Of a stretch of DNA of 64,000 bases, positions 1-7,482 are shown piece by piece. The stretch spans positions 1,116,001 to 1,180,000 of the forward strand of contig NZ_PTRA01000001.1 in the NCBI RefSeq assembly GCF_002943425.1, written 5' to 3'. The stretch's first letter is position 1; each line of letters opens with the position of its first letter. The notes under the pieces were generated by a model. That model was not told where the DNA came from. It saw only the letters and a list, made by a program, of their open reading frames with translations, and ran no database searches. Origin of the DNA: Siphonobacter curvatus (GTDB lineage Bacteria > Bacteroidota > Bacteroidia > Cytophagales > Spirosomataceae). The translations under genes and the position numbers were made by a program.

Positions 1-1
1 G

Positions 2-43
2 AAATTACGGAAACTATTACAATCACCCGCCTTACTCAGTTAA
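2..43 (+). CDS. C-terminal end of a probable ECF sigma factor (partial)
   Basis: Only the last 13 codons are inside the window, ending in a TAA four bases before the next gene's ATG. The tail reads KLRKLLQSPALLS. A basic, leucine-rich KLRKLL end is typical of sigma-70 region 4 in extracytoplasmic-function sigma factors, and the next gene looks like an anti-sigma factor, so a sigma factor is the natural guess. That identity is inferred from context; the diagnostic domains lie upstream of the window. Confidence 0.4.
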   Translation, partial: KLRKLLQSPALLS

Positions 44-47
44 ACGT

Positions 48-569
48 ATGGAATGGCCGGTATTACCCGAATACGAACCCGATGAACGGGTATGGAATAC
101 TATTGAAAGTCGGCTCGACTACCAGCGGGAGTTACCCGAGTACGAGCCTGCCGAATTCTTATGGGGACGTATAGAGCCTGCGTTACCAGGAAAAACGCGT
201 CGCATGGGCTGGCAAATCGCCTCATTGGCCGCCGGGATACTACTGATTTTTGGCGTAAGCCTCTGGTACCAGCCTCAGGAAACCCCCATTGCTGTACAAA
301 GTGAAACGGCTCAGTGGATCGACTCGAAAAATACCAGTCTGGATCAACAACAGAACCGACTGGAAACGTTGTGCGAAGTACAGCGGCTAACCTGTCAGCA
401 ACCTGAAATTCAGATGATTCGTACGGAACTAACGGAATTAAAACAAGCCAGCGAGCGATTGCACGAGCAGACGGGTCTCTATCACAATGATCCGCAGGTG
501 GTGGCTTGGGAAACCCAACTGGACGAAAAGCGGGCCGAATTACTCAAACGCCTGGCCGAACTGATTTAA
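48..569 (+). CDS. anti-sigma-factor-like single-pass membrane protein
   Basis: This 173-residue protein is probably a membrane-bound anti-sigma factor that holds the sigma factor encoded just upstream. The N-terminal cytoplasmic part carries two copies of a 23-residue unit, LPEYEP followed by a Trp and an Ile-Glu pair, at residues 6-23 and 29-46. One hydrophobic helix lies at about residues 55-74, followed by a charged region rich in Gln, Glu and Leu that probably forms a coiled coil outside the membrane. The start is supported by the four-base gap after the upstream TAA. Short LPxYxP...W...I segments are common at the N-terminus of Bacteroidota proteins encoded beside ECF sigma genes. The role is inferred from architecture and position; no catalytic motif is present. 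Confidence 0.55.
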   Translation: MEWPVLPEYEPDERVWNTIESRLDYQRELPEYEPAEFLWGRIEPALPGKTRRMGWQIASLAAGILLIFGVSLWYQPQETPIAVQSETAQWIDSKNTSLDQQQNRLETLCEVQRLTCQQPEIQMIRTELTELKQASERLHEQTGLYHNDPQVVAWETQLDEKRAELLKRLAELI

Positions 570-573
570 CGCT

Positions 574-1443
574 ATGAAATTAAGGCGATTACTAGGATTG
601 ATCGGACTCCTGGCCTGGCATGCTCAGGGGCAGACCACGCTTCAGGTAGCGACCCGAACGATTGAACAGCATTACGAATCCATTCGCAATCTGACGATTA
701 CGGGCGAACGGGCCGATATTGACATTCGGGTTTGGGACAAGGAAACGATTCAAATCAACGTGAATCTTTCGGCTCGGCATCCCGACCGGGCGGTAGCTCG
801 TAAGGAACTCGAATCGCTTCAGTTTACGGGTGAAAAATCCGGGAAGCGACTGTTTTTGAGAAACTTCTTGATTGCACCAGCTTCCGGTAAACTGACCTCT
901 TCGTTCAAAACTAGTATGGTCATTTGGTTGCCCGCCAAGTGTCCGCTAGTGGTGAAACAAAACTTTGGTTCATTGAAAGTTACTGGGTTACAGGCTGATT
1001 TTCAGGCTAGTACAGAATTCTCTAAAATAAGTCTGAAAGCCATACAGGGAGAGGTACAACTGGAAAGCCACTACGGTGATCTGGAAGCCAGTAATCTGTC
1101 GGGGAAAGTCAGACTGAATACGGAGTATACCAATCTGAAACTAAGCGATGTCCAGGGAAGCTGTACCGTTCGTTCGCAGGGTGGGGAAGCCGAAATACGG
1201 GCCGATCGACAACTGGTAAAGCTCGAAGTGAAAGCTCAGAAAACGAACATCCGCTTACTGAATCTCGAACAAACGCCTTTTACTTATCAATTGCAGGCCG
1301 AATACGGTCAGATTGAATTACCCCGTAACGCCAACTTTACCTGGCAAACCAATACACCTACGTTACGCAAAGTGGTTTTACACGCCCGCAAAGGAGGACT
1401 TATTGATGTTCAAACCACTTTCGCCACGATCAGCCTCCATTAA
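574..1443 (+). CDS. exported DUF4097-like beta-helix protein
   Basis: The protein has 289 residues and a signal peptide of about 19 residues ending in HAQGQ. The mature part is a series of short beta strands with recurring patterns (G-x-L-x-L, GEVQLES, GDLEASNLSGKVRLNTEYTNLKLSDV), as in the DUF4097 and GIN-domain putative adhesin families. These fold as right-handed beta helices on the cell surface or in the periplasm. No enzyme motif is seen. It starts four bases after the anti-sigma-like gene and ends five bases before the next gene, so the four genes probably form one transcript. Proteins of this type often sit beside ECF sigma/anti-sigma pairs in Bacteroidota. The function is unknown. Confidence 0.6.
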   Translation: MKLRRLLGLIGLLAWHAQGQTTLQVATRTIEQHYESIRNLTITGERADIDIRVWDKETIQINVNLSARHPDRAVARKELESLQFTGEKSGKRLFLRNFLIAPASGKLTSSFKTSMVIWLPAKCPLVVKQNFGSLKVTGLQADFQASTEFSKISLKAIQGEVQLESHYGDLEASNLSGKVRLNTEYTNLKLSDVQGSCTVRSQGGEAEIRADRQLVKLEVKAQKTNIRLLNLEQTPFTYQLQAEYGQIELPRNANFTWQTNTPTLRKVVLHARKGGLIDVQTTFATISLH

Positions 1444-1448
1444 TTACG

Positions 1449-2912
1449 ATGAAGAAACGTTTACTAACCCTTCTATGGCTTGCCGTTACCCACGTTTTGT
1501 TTGCTCAGGATAGTACACAGGTCATTCAGTTTTCGATGGAAACGGATACGATTACGCCAGTTCGAAATCGGCTATTGGATACGTACGGCGATGTGTTTCA
1601 AACGCAGGTTCCCGCCCGTGGGATATTCAAAATCATTGCACCCCTGGGTACGGGGAAAACGGCCTTCGCTTCTCAAGTGGTTGTTCCGAAAGGACTGAAC
1701 GATCAATTTCAGGAACGGATAGGATCTTTTAGATTGGGTTATGAGCGAAAGATAGCTCCGGACTGGTCAATCAATGCTGAATTGGCCCTGCCAGCAGGGG
1801 TGGGCAGTTATAGGGTAAGTTCGGTTCGATTGATGCTTGAAACTCGCTGGTATTACCGCATGAAAGAGCGGATTCGTACCGGAAGAAGCGTAAATAATGT
1901 ATCCGAGAATTACCTGGGACTTTCTTTGGAATCTACCTTCCGTTTCATGTTTGAACGGTATCCCGGACAACCGCAAACCGGGTATAGCAATCAGGATATT
2001 GCTCTGGTATATGGAATTCAACGACGCTTCAAAAAGCGAGGTCTTATTGATTTTTCTTTACGGGGCGGAATAAGTACCAATCGGATACGGGACGTTTTTA
2101 ATATCAATTCCGTGAATCCCGAACCGATTACCTGGTTTGTGGAAACCAGAACACTGATTGGTTTGGGATTTACCCGATTTTCGCAACCCTCATCCTCACA
2201 GTGCGAAATTCTGAGCTGTTTCGAACCCGTTCGGTCGCTCTGGAAACTGGATTTAAACAATCCTATTCGTATTTCCAATGGAACTAGTTTACTGCGAACG
2301 TCCGTGGCTTACGAACGGAAGTTGGGTTCCAGTCCCTTTTCCGTACAGGCGGAAGGGGGCGTTTACGGACGAAGTTCTCGGTATCACGGGGACTCTCGTC
2401 AGGCGTTGGTATCGCAGGGAAGTGGCTTTGATGAAAAACAGGTCCAGGGAAATATCGCGTTGGAAAGTCGGTATTACTACAACCTGAATAAACGAATCCG
2501 GCGGGGAAAACAGTCCGATAATTTATCGGGTAACTTTCTGACACTGGGGATGCAGCGGGAGCACTGGCTGGGACGCGTCCGCAACTACGGAGGGGGAATA
2601 GAGGATGGCGTAGCAGTGGAATGGAAGAAACGCTCCACGTACCATCAATACTTCACCGATGCTTATCTGGCCTGGGGTCTGCAACGACGCCTATTTACGA
2701 ATGGTTTTCTGGAACTGAAAACCGGGTTGAAAGTACCGCTGACCACTTACGCGTCTAATCAGGAAAGGTACGTATCTACGACGTCAGGGGGTGCACTAGA
2801 GCGAGTGGAAACGAACCAGCGACTATACGCTCAACGTCAGAAGATGACTCCCTGGAGTGTTCACTTCTTCTTCGATCTGAAAATCGGTCTGGCCTGGGCC
2901 AAACGCAAGTAA
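1449..2912 (+). CDS. exported protein of unknown function, first of a tandem paralogous pair
   Basis: The protein has 487 residues and a clear signal peptide cleaved near LFAQDSTQ. I do not recognise the family. The body alternates polar and hydrophobic residues and is rich in Arg, Tyr and Gly, as expected of an outer-membrane beta barrel. It shares many blocks with the next protein: YGDVFQTQVP near residue 46, WYYRM and VNNVSxNYLGLSLE, QRRFxKRG, LxLNNPIR, YYYNL and KQSDNLSGNF, and the C-terminal DLKxGLAWAKRK. Within each protein the motifs RWYYRM/SVNNVS and SRYYYNL/KQSDNLSGNF also resemble each other, so each barrel may itself contain an internal duplication. It is the third complete gene of the operon after the anti-sigma-like and DUF4097-like genes. 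Confidence 0.55.
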   Translation: MKKRLLTLLWLAVTHVLFAQDSTQVIQFSMETDTITPVRNRLLDTYGDVFQTQVPARGIFKIIAPLGTGKTAFASQVVVPKGLNDQFQERIGSFRLGYERKIAPDWSINAELALPAGVGSYRVSSVRLMLETRWYYRMKERIRTGRSVNNVSENYLGLSLESTFRFMFERYPGQPQTGYSNQDIALVYGIQRRFKKRGLIDFSLRGGISTNRIRDVFNINSVNPEPITWFVETRTLIGLGFTRFSQPSSSQCEILSCFEPVRSLWKLDLNNPIRISNGTSLLRTSVAYERKLGSSPFSVQAEGGVYGRSSRYHGDSRQALVSQGSGFDEKQVQGNIALESRYYYNLNKRIRRGKQSDNLSGNFLTLGMQREHWLGRVRNYGGGIEDGVAVEWKKRSTYHQYFTDAYLAWGLQRRLFTNGFLELKTGLKVPLTTYASNQERYVSTTSGGALERVETNQRLYAQRQKMTPWSVHFFFDLKIGLAWAKRK

Positions 2913-2948
2913 ATCATTCCGCTTCTATCCAACCCTTTCGCCGCTGTT

Positions 2949-4442
2949 ATGAAAAAGCTTCTACTCCTCTTACTACTGGGAACGTGTATAAACCCGCTTT
3001 TTGCTCAGGATTCTACGCAAACCGTTCAGTTTACCACGGAGATGGATACGGTAGCAAGCACGAAGAAGCGACTGCTGGATACCTACGGAGACGTTTTCCA
3101 GACGCAGGTACCCGTCCGGAGCGTGTTCAAAATCATGGTGCCGGTTGATTTGCTGCGTACGTTGAACGGAGCCCAGGTGAGTATTCCCCGGCAAAACGGA
3201 CAAAGCGTGGTTCAACAGTTATCCGATGTGGTGCGGGTAGGTTATGAACAAAAACTCAGTACGGCCTGGTCGATCAATGCCGAAGCAGCCTTGACCTGGA
3301 ATAGTACCGGAGGCGTTTCGTACGTTCGGGGTGAACGTGGTGGCTTGTACTCAACCCTCTATCCACTCAATTTGCGGGTACTGCTACAACCTCGCTGGTA
3401 TTATCGCATGAATCGACGCATCCGGGAAGGAAAAAGCGTAAATAACGTTTCAGATAACTACCTGGGACTGTCCCTGGAACGCCGGATACCGATTCGAACC
3501 GAGTCTCCGATTAGTCCCTATGCCTCCCGGCCTTCGCATACGCAGGAAGTGGCTCTGGTGTACGGTTTGCAGCGACGGTTTGGTAAACGTGGATTCGCTG
3601 ATTTTACCATTCGGGCTGGAGTGGCGTCCAGTCAACTGTACAGTCGCTATTTACGGGCCAGTAGCTGGGAACCCTTCATTGAAACCCGTTCGCTAGTAGG
3701 TTTTGCCTTTGCGGGCCAGTCGCAGGCGATTTCCTCCCGTTGTGAACTGTTTCACTGCTTTGAACCCGTTCGTTCCATCTGGAAAGTAGATTTAAATAAC
3801 CCCATTCGCTGGTCGCCTCATGCTGGTCACCTGCGTACGACGGTTGCGTATGAGCATAAACTCGGAACGTCTCCTTTTTCCCTACAAGGGGAGTTGAGCG
3901 TTTACGGCAAATACCAGCAAAGCGAACGTACCTACGCTACGGATTACCCGTATGCCTTTCGTGATCATCTGTTACAGGGCGGCATGGCTTTGGAGGCCCG
4001 ATACTATTATAATTTGAAATCCCGTATCAACCGGGGCAAGCAATCTGATAATCTATCCGGAAATTTTGTGACGCTGGGCATTTCAAGTGAACGCTTAGGC
4101 AATCGAATCGAACAACGGGAGGGCAGTTTACGGGAAGGTGAAAAAAGAGTCTGGAGTACTCACCAGATCCGCCAGACTTTGAGTGATGGGTATCTGGCCT
4201 GGGGTACGCAGCGTCGTTTGTTTTCCAATGGTTTTTTCGAATTGAAAGCTGGTGTTCGACTGCCCCTTTCTACTTACGCCCACAATACTTACCAGGAAAA
4301 ACGCTGGTATCAATCCGGGGAACCGGAAGAAGTAAGTCGTCATTCGAACGAGGTGTACCACGGGCGGGCTTACTCAATTCGTTCGACCGCTTACGGCTTC
4401 GTGGATCTGAAAGTTGGTCTGGCCTGGGCTAAACGCAAGTAA
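2949..4442 (+). CDS. exported protein of unknown function, second of the tandem paralogous pair
   Basis: The protein has 497 residues and a signal peptide ending LFAQDSTQ, nearly the same cleavage region as its upstream neighbour. It is collinear with that neighbour over the whole length and ends with the same LAWAKRK tail. Loops differ in length, for example an added stretch after the first strand region (residues 115-135). The pair is best explained by tandem duplication, with divergence concentrated in the segments between conserved strands. The gap to the first copy is 36 bases. It is likely an outer-membrane beta-barrel or surface protein; substrate and role are unknown. Confidence 0.55.
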   Translation: MKKLLLLLLLGTCINPLFAQDSTQTVQFTTEMDTVASTKKRLLDTYGDVFQTQVPVRSVFKIMVPVDLLRTLNGAQVSIPRQNGQSVVQQLSDVVRVGYEQKLSTAWSINAEAALTWNSTGGVSYVRGERGGLYSTLYPLNLRVLLQPRWYYRMNRRIREGKSVNNVSDNYLGLSLERRIPIRTESPISPYASRPSHTQEVALVYGLQRRFGKRGFADFTIRAGVASSQLYSRYLRASSWEPFIETRSLVGFAFAGQSQAISSRCELFHCFEPVRSIWKVDLNNPIRWSPHAGHLRTTVAYEHKLGTSPFSLQGELSVYGKYQQSERTYATDYPYAFRDHLLQGGMALEARYYYNLKSRINRGKQSDNLSGNFVTLGISSERLGNRIEQREGSLREGEKRVWSTHQIRQTLSDGYLAWGTQRRLFSNGFFELKAGVRLPLSTYAHNTYQEKRWYQSGEPEEVSRHSNEVYHGRAYSIRSTAYGFVDLKVGLAWAKRK

Positions 4443-4563
4443 AATTGTAAGAATAGGATTAAATTCTCAGGAACGGGCGGGCTTGCGGGGGCTTGTCTTT
4501 TGGTGAAGGCTTGTTCGGTACTTACTTTTGTTGGTATTGATCATCACTAGCTCTTAACCAATT

Positions 4564-5241
4564 TTGAAGACAGGTCTGGCCCGCTTTCTATCGTTTGTAC
4601 TGCATCCGCTACTCATTCCGACCGTATTGTGTGGAATCCTCTTTTATACGGCACCCTTCACGGTCGCCAATCTGGAAAGTTTTAATGGGCAGGAAACCAT
4701 CGACTTTTTTGGCGTAAAGCTCAGTTTCAGGTTTGGGCTGTTGCTACTGGTGTTTTTCTTTACGTTCCTGATTCCCGGGTATTTGCTGTACGTCTTATAT
4801 CGGTTACGAGTGATTCGTAGCCTAACGATGGAGCGGCTCGAAGATCGCCGAGGCCCGTACCTGATTATTGTTCTGCTGTATACGCTCTTTTCCTTTGCTT
4901 CCTTGCGGTACCTGGTTTTGCTGCCTCAACTGACGGTGGTGATGGCCAGTATCACCTTTTCCGTTTCCTGCGTATCATTCATCAGTCTATACTGGCAGAT
5001 TTCCGCTCATGCTACCGGAATGGGTGGAGTCATTGGAGGACTGATTGCCCTGACGGCTCGTTTCGGTACGACCTCTTTATTGGCCCCGCTAGTCGTATTT
5101 ATTTTATTGACGGGCTTGGTAATGAGTGCTCGCCTGCAGCTCAATGCTCATACCCCCCGGCAAATTCTGGCGGGCTTATTGCTGGGCGCGTTCATCTGTG
5201 GCACTACCTTCTACACCTTCTGGCAGCTCGATCTGGTCTAA
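4564..5241 (+). CDS. PAP2-like integral membrane protein lacking the canonical phosphatase residues
   Basis: The protein has 225 residues with about six hydrophobic helices. Its layout recalls type 2 phosphatidic acid phosphatases: ERLEDRRGPYL sits where the KxxxxxxRP motif would be, SAHATGMGG where PSGH would be, and RLQLNAHTPRQILAG where SRxxxxxHxxxD would be. The last motif has Gln where the family has its catalytic Asp, and the PSGH motif is reduced to S-x-H. I therefore call it PAP2-like without claiming phosphatase activity. The frame has no ATG near its beginning and appears to start at TTG, 121 bases after the preceding gene. It is followed by rpsU on the other strand. Confidence 0.5.
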   Translation: MKTGLARFLSFVLHPLLIPTVLCGILFYTAPFTVANLESFNGQETIDFFGVKLSFRFGLLLLVFFFTFLIPGYLLYVLYRLRVIRSLTMERLEDRRGPYLIIVLLYTLFSFASLRYLVLLPQLTVVMASITFSVSCVSFISLYWQISAHATGMGGVIGGLIALTARFGTTSLLAPLVVFILLTGLVMSARLQLNAHTPRQILAGLLLGAFICGTTFYTFWQLDLV

Positions 5242-5244
5242 AAG

Positions 5245-5275
5245 CAAAAAGCCATCCCCGATCAAAAGGATGGCT
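5245..5275 (-). terminator. intrinsic terminator of rpsU
   Basis: The arms AGCCATCC (5250-5257) and GGATGGCT (5268-5275) form a hairpin. Read on the minus strand it is followed by TTTTTGC, so it ends rpsU transcription about 45 bases after the stop codon. Confidence 0.7.
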
Positions 5276-5317
5276 ACAATGCCGGTCATAAAGCATAGGC
5301 GTGCTTTAACGTGCAAA

Positions 5318-5512
5318 CTATTGTTGCTCGCTTTCCTGCATCTTCTGGCGGTAAGCTGCCTTGATGACTTGGTGACGGCGAGTGATTGACGGCTTCGTAA
5401 ACGCCATACGTGAACGGAGCTCACGCATTACGCCCGTTTTCTCGAATTTCTTCTTGAAACGTTTGAGGGCCTTGTCAATGCTTTCGTTTTCTTTAACTTG
5501 AACGATAATCAT
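5318..5512 (-). CDS. rpsU: 30S ribosomal protein S21
   Basis: S21 is a small basic protein of the 30S subunit that lies near the anti-Shine-Dalgarno region of 16S rRNA and helps initiation. The 64-residue product starts MIIVQVKENESIDKALKRFK and continues FEKTGVMRELRSRMAFTKPS, the usual S21 pattern of an N-terminal strand and Arg/Lys-rich helices. The frame stays open for 12 more codons upstream, but the family start is the MIIV methionine, which also lies about 40 bases after the predicted transcription start. Its own promoter and terminator make it monocistronic, divergent from ppx/gppA. Confidence 0.93.
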   Translation of the reverse strand: MIIVQVKENESIDKALKRFKKKFEKTGVMRELRSRMAFTKPSITRRHQVIKAAYRQKMQESEQQ

Positions 5513-5558
5513 GTGTGTTATTCGGCAATTTGAAAGGTTCAACTCCAAAACAGGATTG

Positions 5559-5588
5559 CAAATATACGGTTCTATTTTATATTTTCAA
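5559..5588 (-). promoter_or_regulatory. predicted rpsU promoter
   Basis: On the minus strand TATATTTG (5566-5559) matches the Bacteroidota -7 consensus TAnnTTTG exactly. A TTG at 5588-5586 lies 19 bases upstream, in the usual place for the -33 element. The predicted leader is about 40 bases long. Confidence 0.6.
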
Positions 5589-5703
5589 GAGTTTATTGGC
5601 AACTTTGGCGAACAATTGCGATTCGGAAAAGTATATCTTTCGAATTGTTGTATGATCTGTCTCGTCCAACAGGCTCCTTTTCTAGAGCTTACCGCTTTTT
5701 ATC

Positions 5704-6639
5704 ATGACTCGTCTTGCCATTATTGATCTGGGTACCAATACCTTTCAACTGCTGATTGCCGAAACGCAGGCGGCCGGTTTTACTATTTTGCATGACTCCA
5801 GCATGCCCGCCAAAATTGGCGAAGGTGGTATTTCTGATGGAAAAATTACCGAAGCCGCGATGGATCGGGCCGTCGGTGTACTGCGGGAGTTTTGTCAAAT
5901 TACCAACCAGTACGACATCGCTCCCGAAAAGATCGTAGCCCTGGGTACGAGTGCTGTTCGCAATGCCACCAATCAGGAAGAATTTTGCGAACGTGTTCTG
6001 AATACTACGGGTATTACCGTAACCATTGTACCGGGCGAAGAGGAAGCCAGTCTGATTTACGAAGGGGTGAAGGCCGGTACCGTACTGAGCGAGCAAACTT
6101 CCCTGATAGTGGATATTGGCGGAGGCAGCGTCGAATTCATTCTTTGTAACGCCAAAAAAGTTTTCTGGAAACAGAGCTTCGAAATTGGTGGACAGCGACT
6201 GATGGACCGTTTTCAGCAAGCCGACCCCATTCTGCCCGATTCAATCAGTAAACTTTACGAATACCTGGAGCAACAGCTAGTACCCCTTACCAACGCGGTG
6301 CACCAGTACGAACCGAAAGAAATCATTGGTTCAGCGGGGACGTTTGAAACGTTGATTGATATAGAATCCATGCGGAGTACGGGTCATTGGCCGGATCCAG
6401 AACAGGTAAGTTTTGAGTTGCCCATGGCTTCATTCATCGACTCGTACGAAAAATTTCTGACGCTTGATCGGGACGCTCGTTTGCAGATTCCTGGGATGAA
6501 AGAATACCGCGTAGACATGATTGTAGTGGCGTCCTGTTTGATTGCTTTTCTTTTACGCAAGTACCAACTCAAACAAATTCGGGTTTCGCTGTACGCTATG
6601 AAAGAGGGCATGTTGTCACGAATGAGCCAGGGGCAGTAA
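5704..6639 (+). CDS. Ppx/GppA family phosphatase
   Basis: The enzyme is expected to hydrolyse inorganic polyphosphate from its ends or convert pppGpp to ppGpp; the two activities cannot be separated from sequence alone. The 311 residues cover the two ASKHA-fold subdomains only, without the C-terminal HD-like extension of longer Ppx enzymes. Residues 7-17 (IDLGTNTFQLL) form the first phosphate-binding loop, GEEEASLIYEG near residue 117 is the family's E-E-A block, and DIGGGSVEF near residue 138 is the second phosphate loop with its catalytic Glu region. It is transcribed away from rpsU and appears to be a single-gene unit. Confidence 0.88.
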   Translation: MTRLAIIDLGTNTFQLLIAETQAAGFTILHDSSMPAKIGEGGISDGKITEAAMDRAVGVLREFCQITNQYDIAPEKIVALGTSAVRNATNQEEFCERVLNTTGITVTIVPGEEEASLIYEGVKAGTVLSEQTSLIVDIGGGSVEFILCNAKKVFWKQSFEIGGQRLMDRFQQADPILPDSISKLYEYLEQQLVPLTNAVHQYEPKEIIGSAGTFETLIDIESMRSTGHWPDPEQVSFELPMASFIDSYEKFLTLDRDARLQIPGMKEYRVDMIVVASCLIAFLLRKYQLKQIRVSLYAMKEGMLSRMSQGQ

Positions 6640-6795
6640 GCATTCGTTAAAAAAACTGAATGCGGTACGAATCGCCTGCGTTTTGCGTATCTTTCTTACA
6701 CAAGGGGGGCTTCCAAAGCAAATACAAACCGGGTTTGCCAGGAAATACCCCTTGAATCTCCCAAACCTTGAACGGATTGAAGGATTATTTTCAGG

Positions 6796-7269
6796 ATGAA
6801 AAGACGACGTGTGATTAAGGGTTTAGCAGCCATGCCGCTGTGGTTCATTACGGATAGACAGGATCCCGTCAAACGGTATCCGGTGGAGAAAACGGAAGCG
6901 GAGTGGAAACGTTTACTAACCCCAGAGCAATATTTTGTAACCCGCCAGAAAGGTACAGAACGAGCCTTTTCGGGGAAGTACTGGAACAACCGGGAGAAAG
7001 GTACCTACCTCTGCGTATGCTGTGGGGCCGAGCTCTTCAAGACCGACGCTCAGTTTGATACCGGAAGCGGTTGGCCCACGTTCTCCCGGGGCATAAATCC
7101 GCGTAATCTGGAAGAGAGCACCGATACGAGTTACGGACTAGTACGTAAAGGCATAGCCTGTAGTCGCTGCGGAGCTCACCTGGGCCATTTGACGAACGAC
7201 GGTCCAGCTCCGGGAAAGTCTAAGTACACCATTAATTCAGCAGCATTAACCTTCGAAAAGGGTAGATAA
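6796..7269 (+). CDS. MsrB-family protein with Thr in place of the catalytic Cys
   Basis: MsrB enzymes reduce methionine-R-sulfoxide in proteins. The 157-residue product keeps the fold markers: ERAFSGKYWNN, the four zinc cysteines (C73, C76, C122, C125), GSGWPTF and HLGH..NDGP. In the usual RYCINSAAL motif the nucleophilic Cys is replaced: here the segment is KYTINSAAL, with Thr145 encoded by ACC. GHVF is also changed to GHLT. No other cysteine remains outside the zinc site, so normal thiol catalysis looks impossible. The N-terminus (MKRRRVIKGLAAMPLWF) is short, basic then hydrophobic, and resembles a minimal Tat or membrane-anchor signal. A terminator follows, so it is a single-gene unit. Confidence 0.75.
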   Translation: MKRRRVIKGLAAMPLWFITDRQDPVKRYPVEKTEAEWKRLLTPEQYFVTRQKGTERAFSGKYWNNREKGTYLCVCCGAELFKTDAQFDTGSGWPTFSRGINPRNLEESTDTSYGLVRKGIACSRCGAHLGHLTNDGPAPGKSKYTINSAALTFEKGR

Positions 7270-7278
7270 TTGATGGAA

Positions 7279-7306
7279 ACCGGCTCCGTTAGGGGCCGGT
7301 CTTTTT
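7279..7306 (+). terminator. intrinsic terminator after the msrB-like gene
   Basis: ACCGGC (7279-7284) pairs with GCCGGT (7295-7300), and CTTTTTG follows directly. It lies nine bases after the stop codon. Confidence 0.7.
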
Positions 7307-7482
7307 GTATTAATTCTAGATCAAGCGTTAGGACTTAATTCTAGACTTTATTGATAAAGTCAAAATATAATTTGGTGTACGTTTTGAATTATTACAGGAT
7401 ATTTGTTATGTTTCCCATTCTGTAGATGAATACTACTAAAGCCAGTCTTTTTTCCTGCGTTTAAAAATATTGATTAACACTT

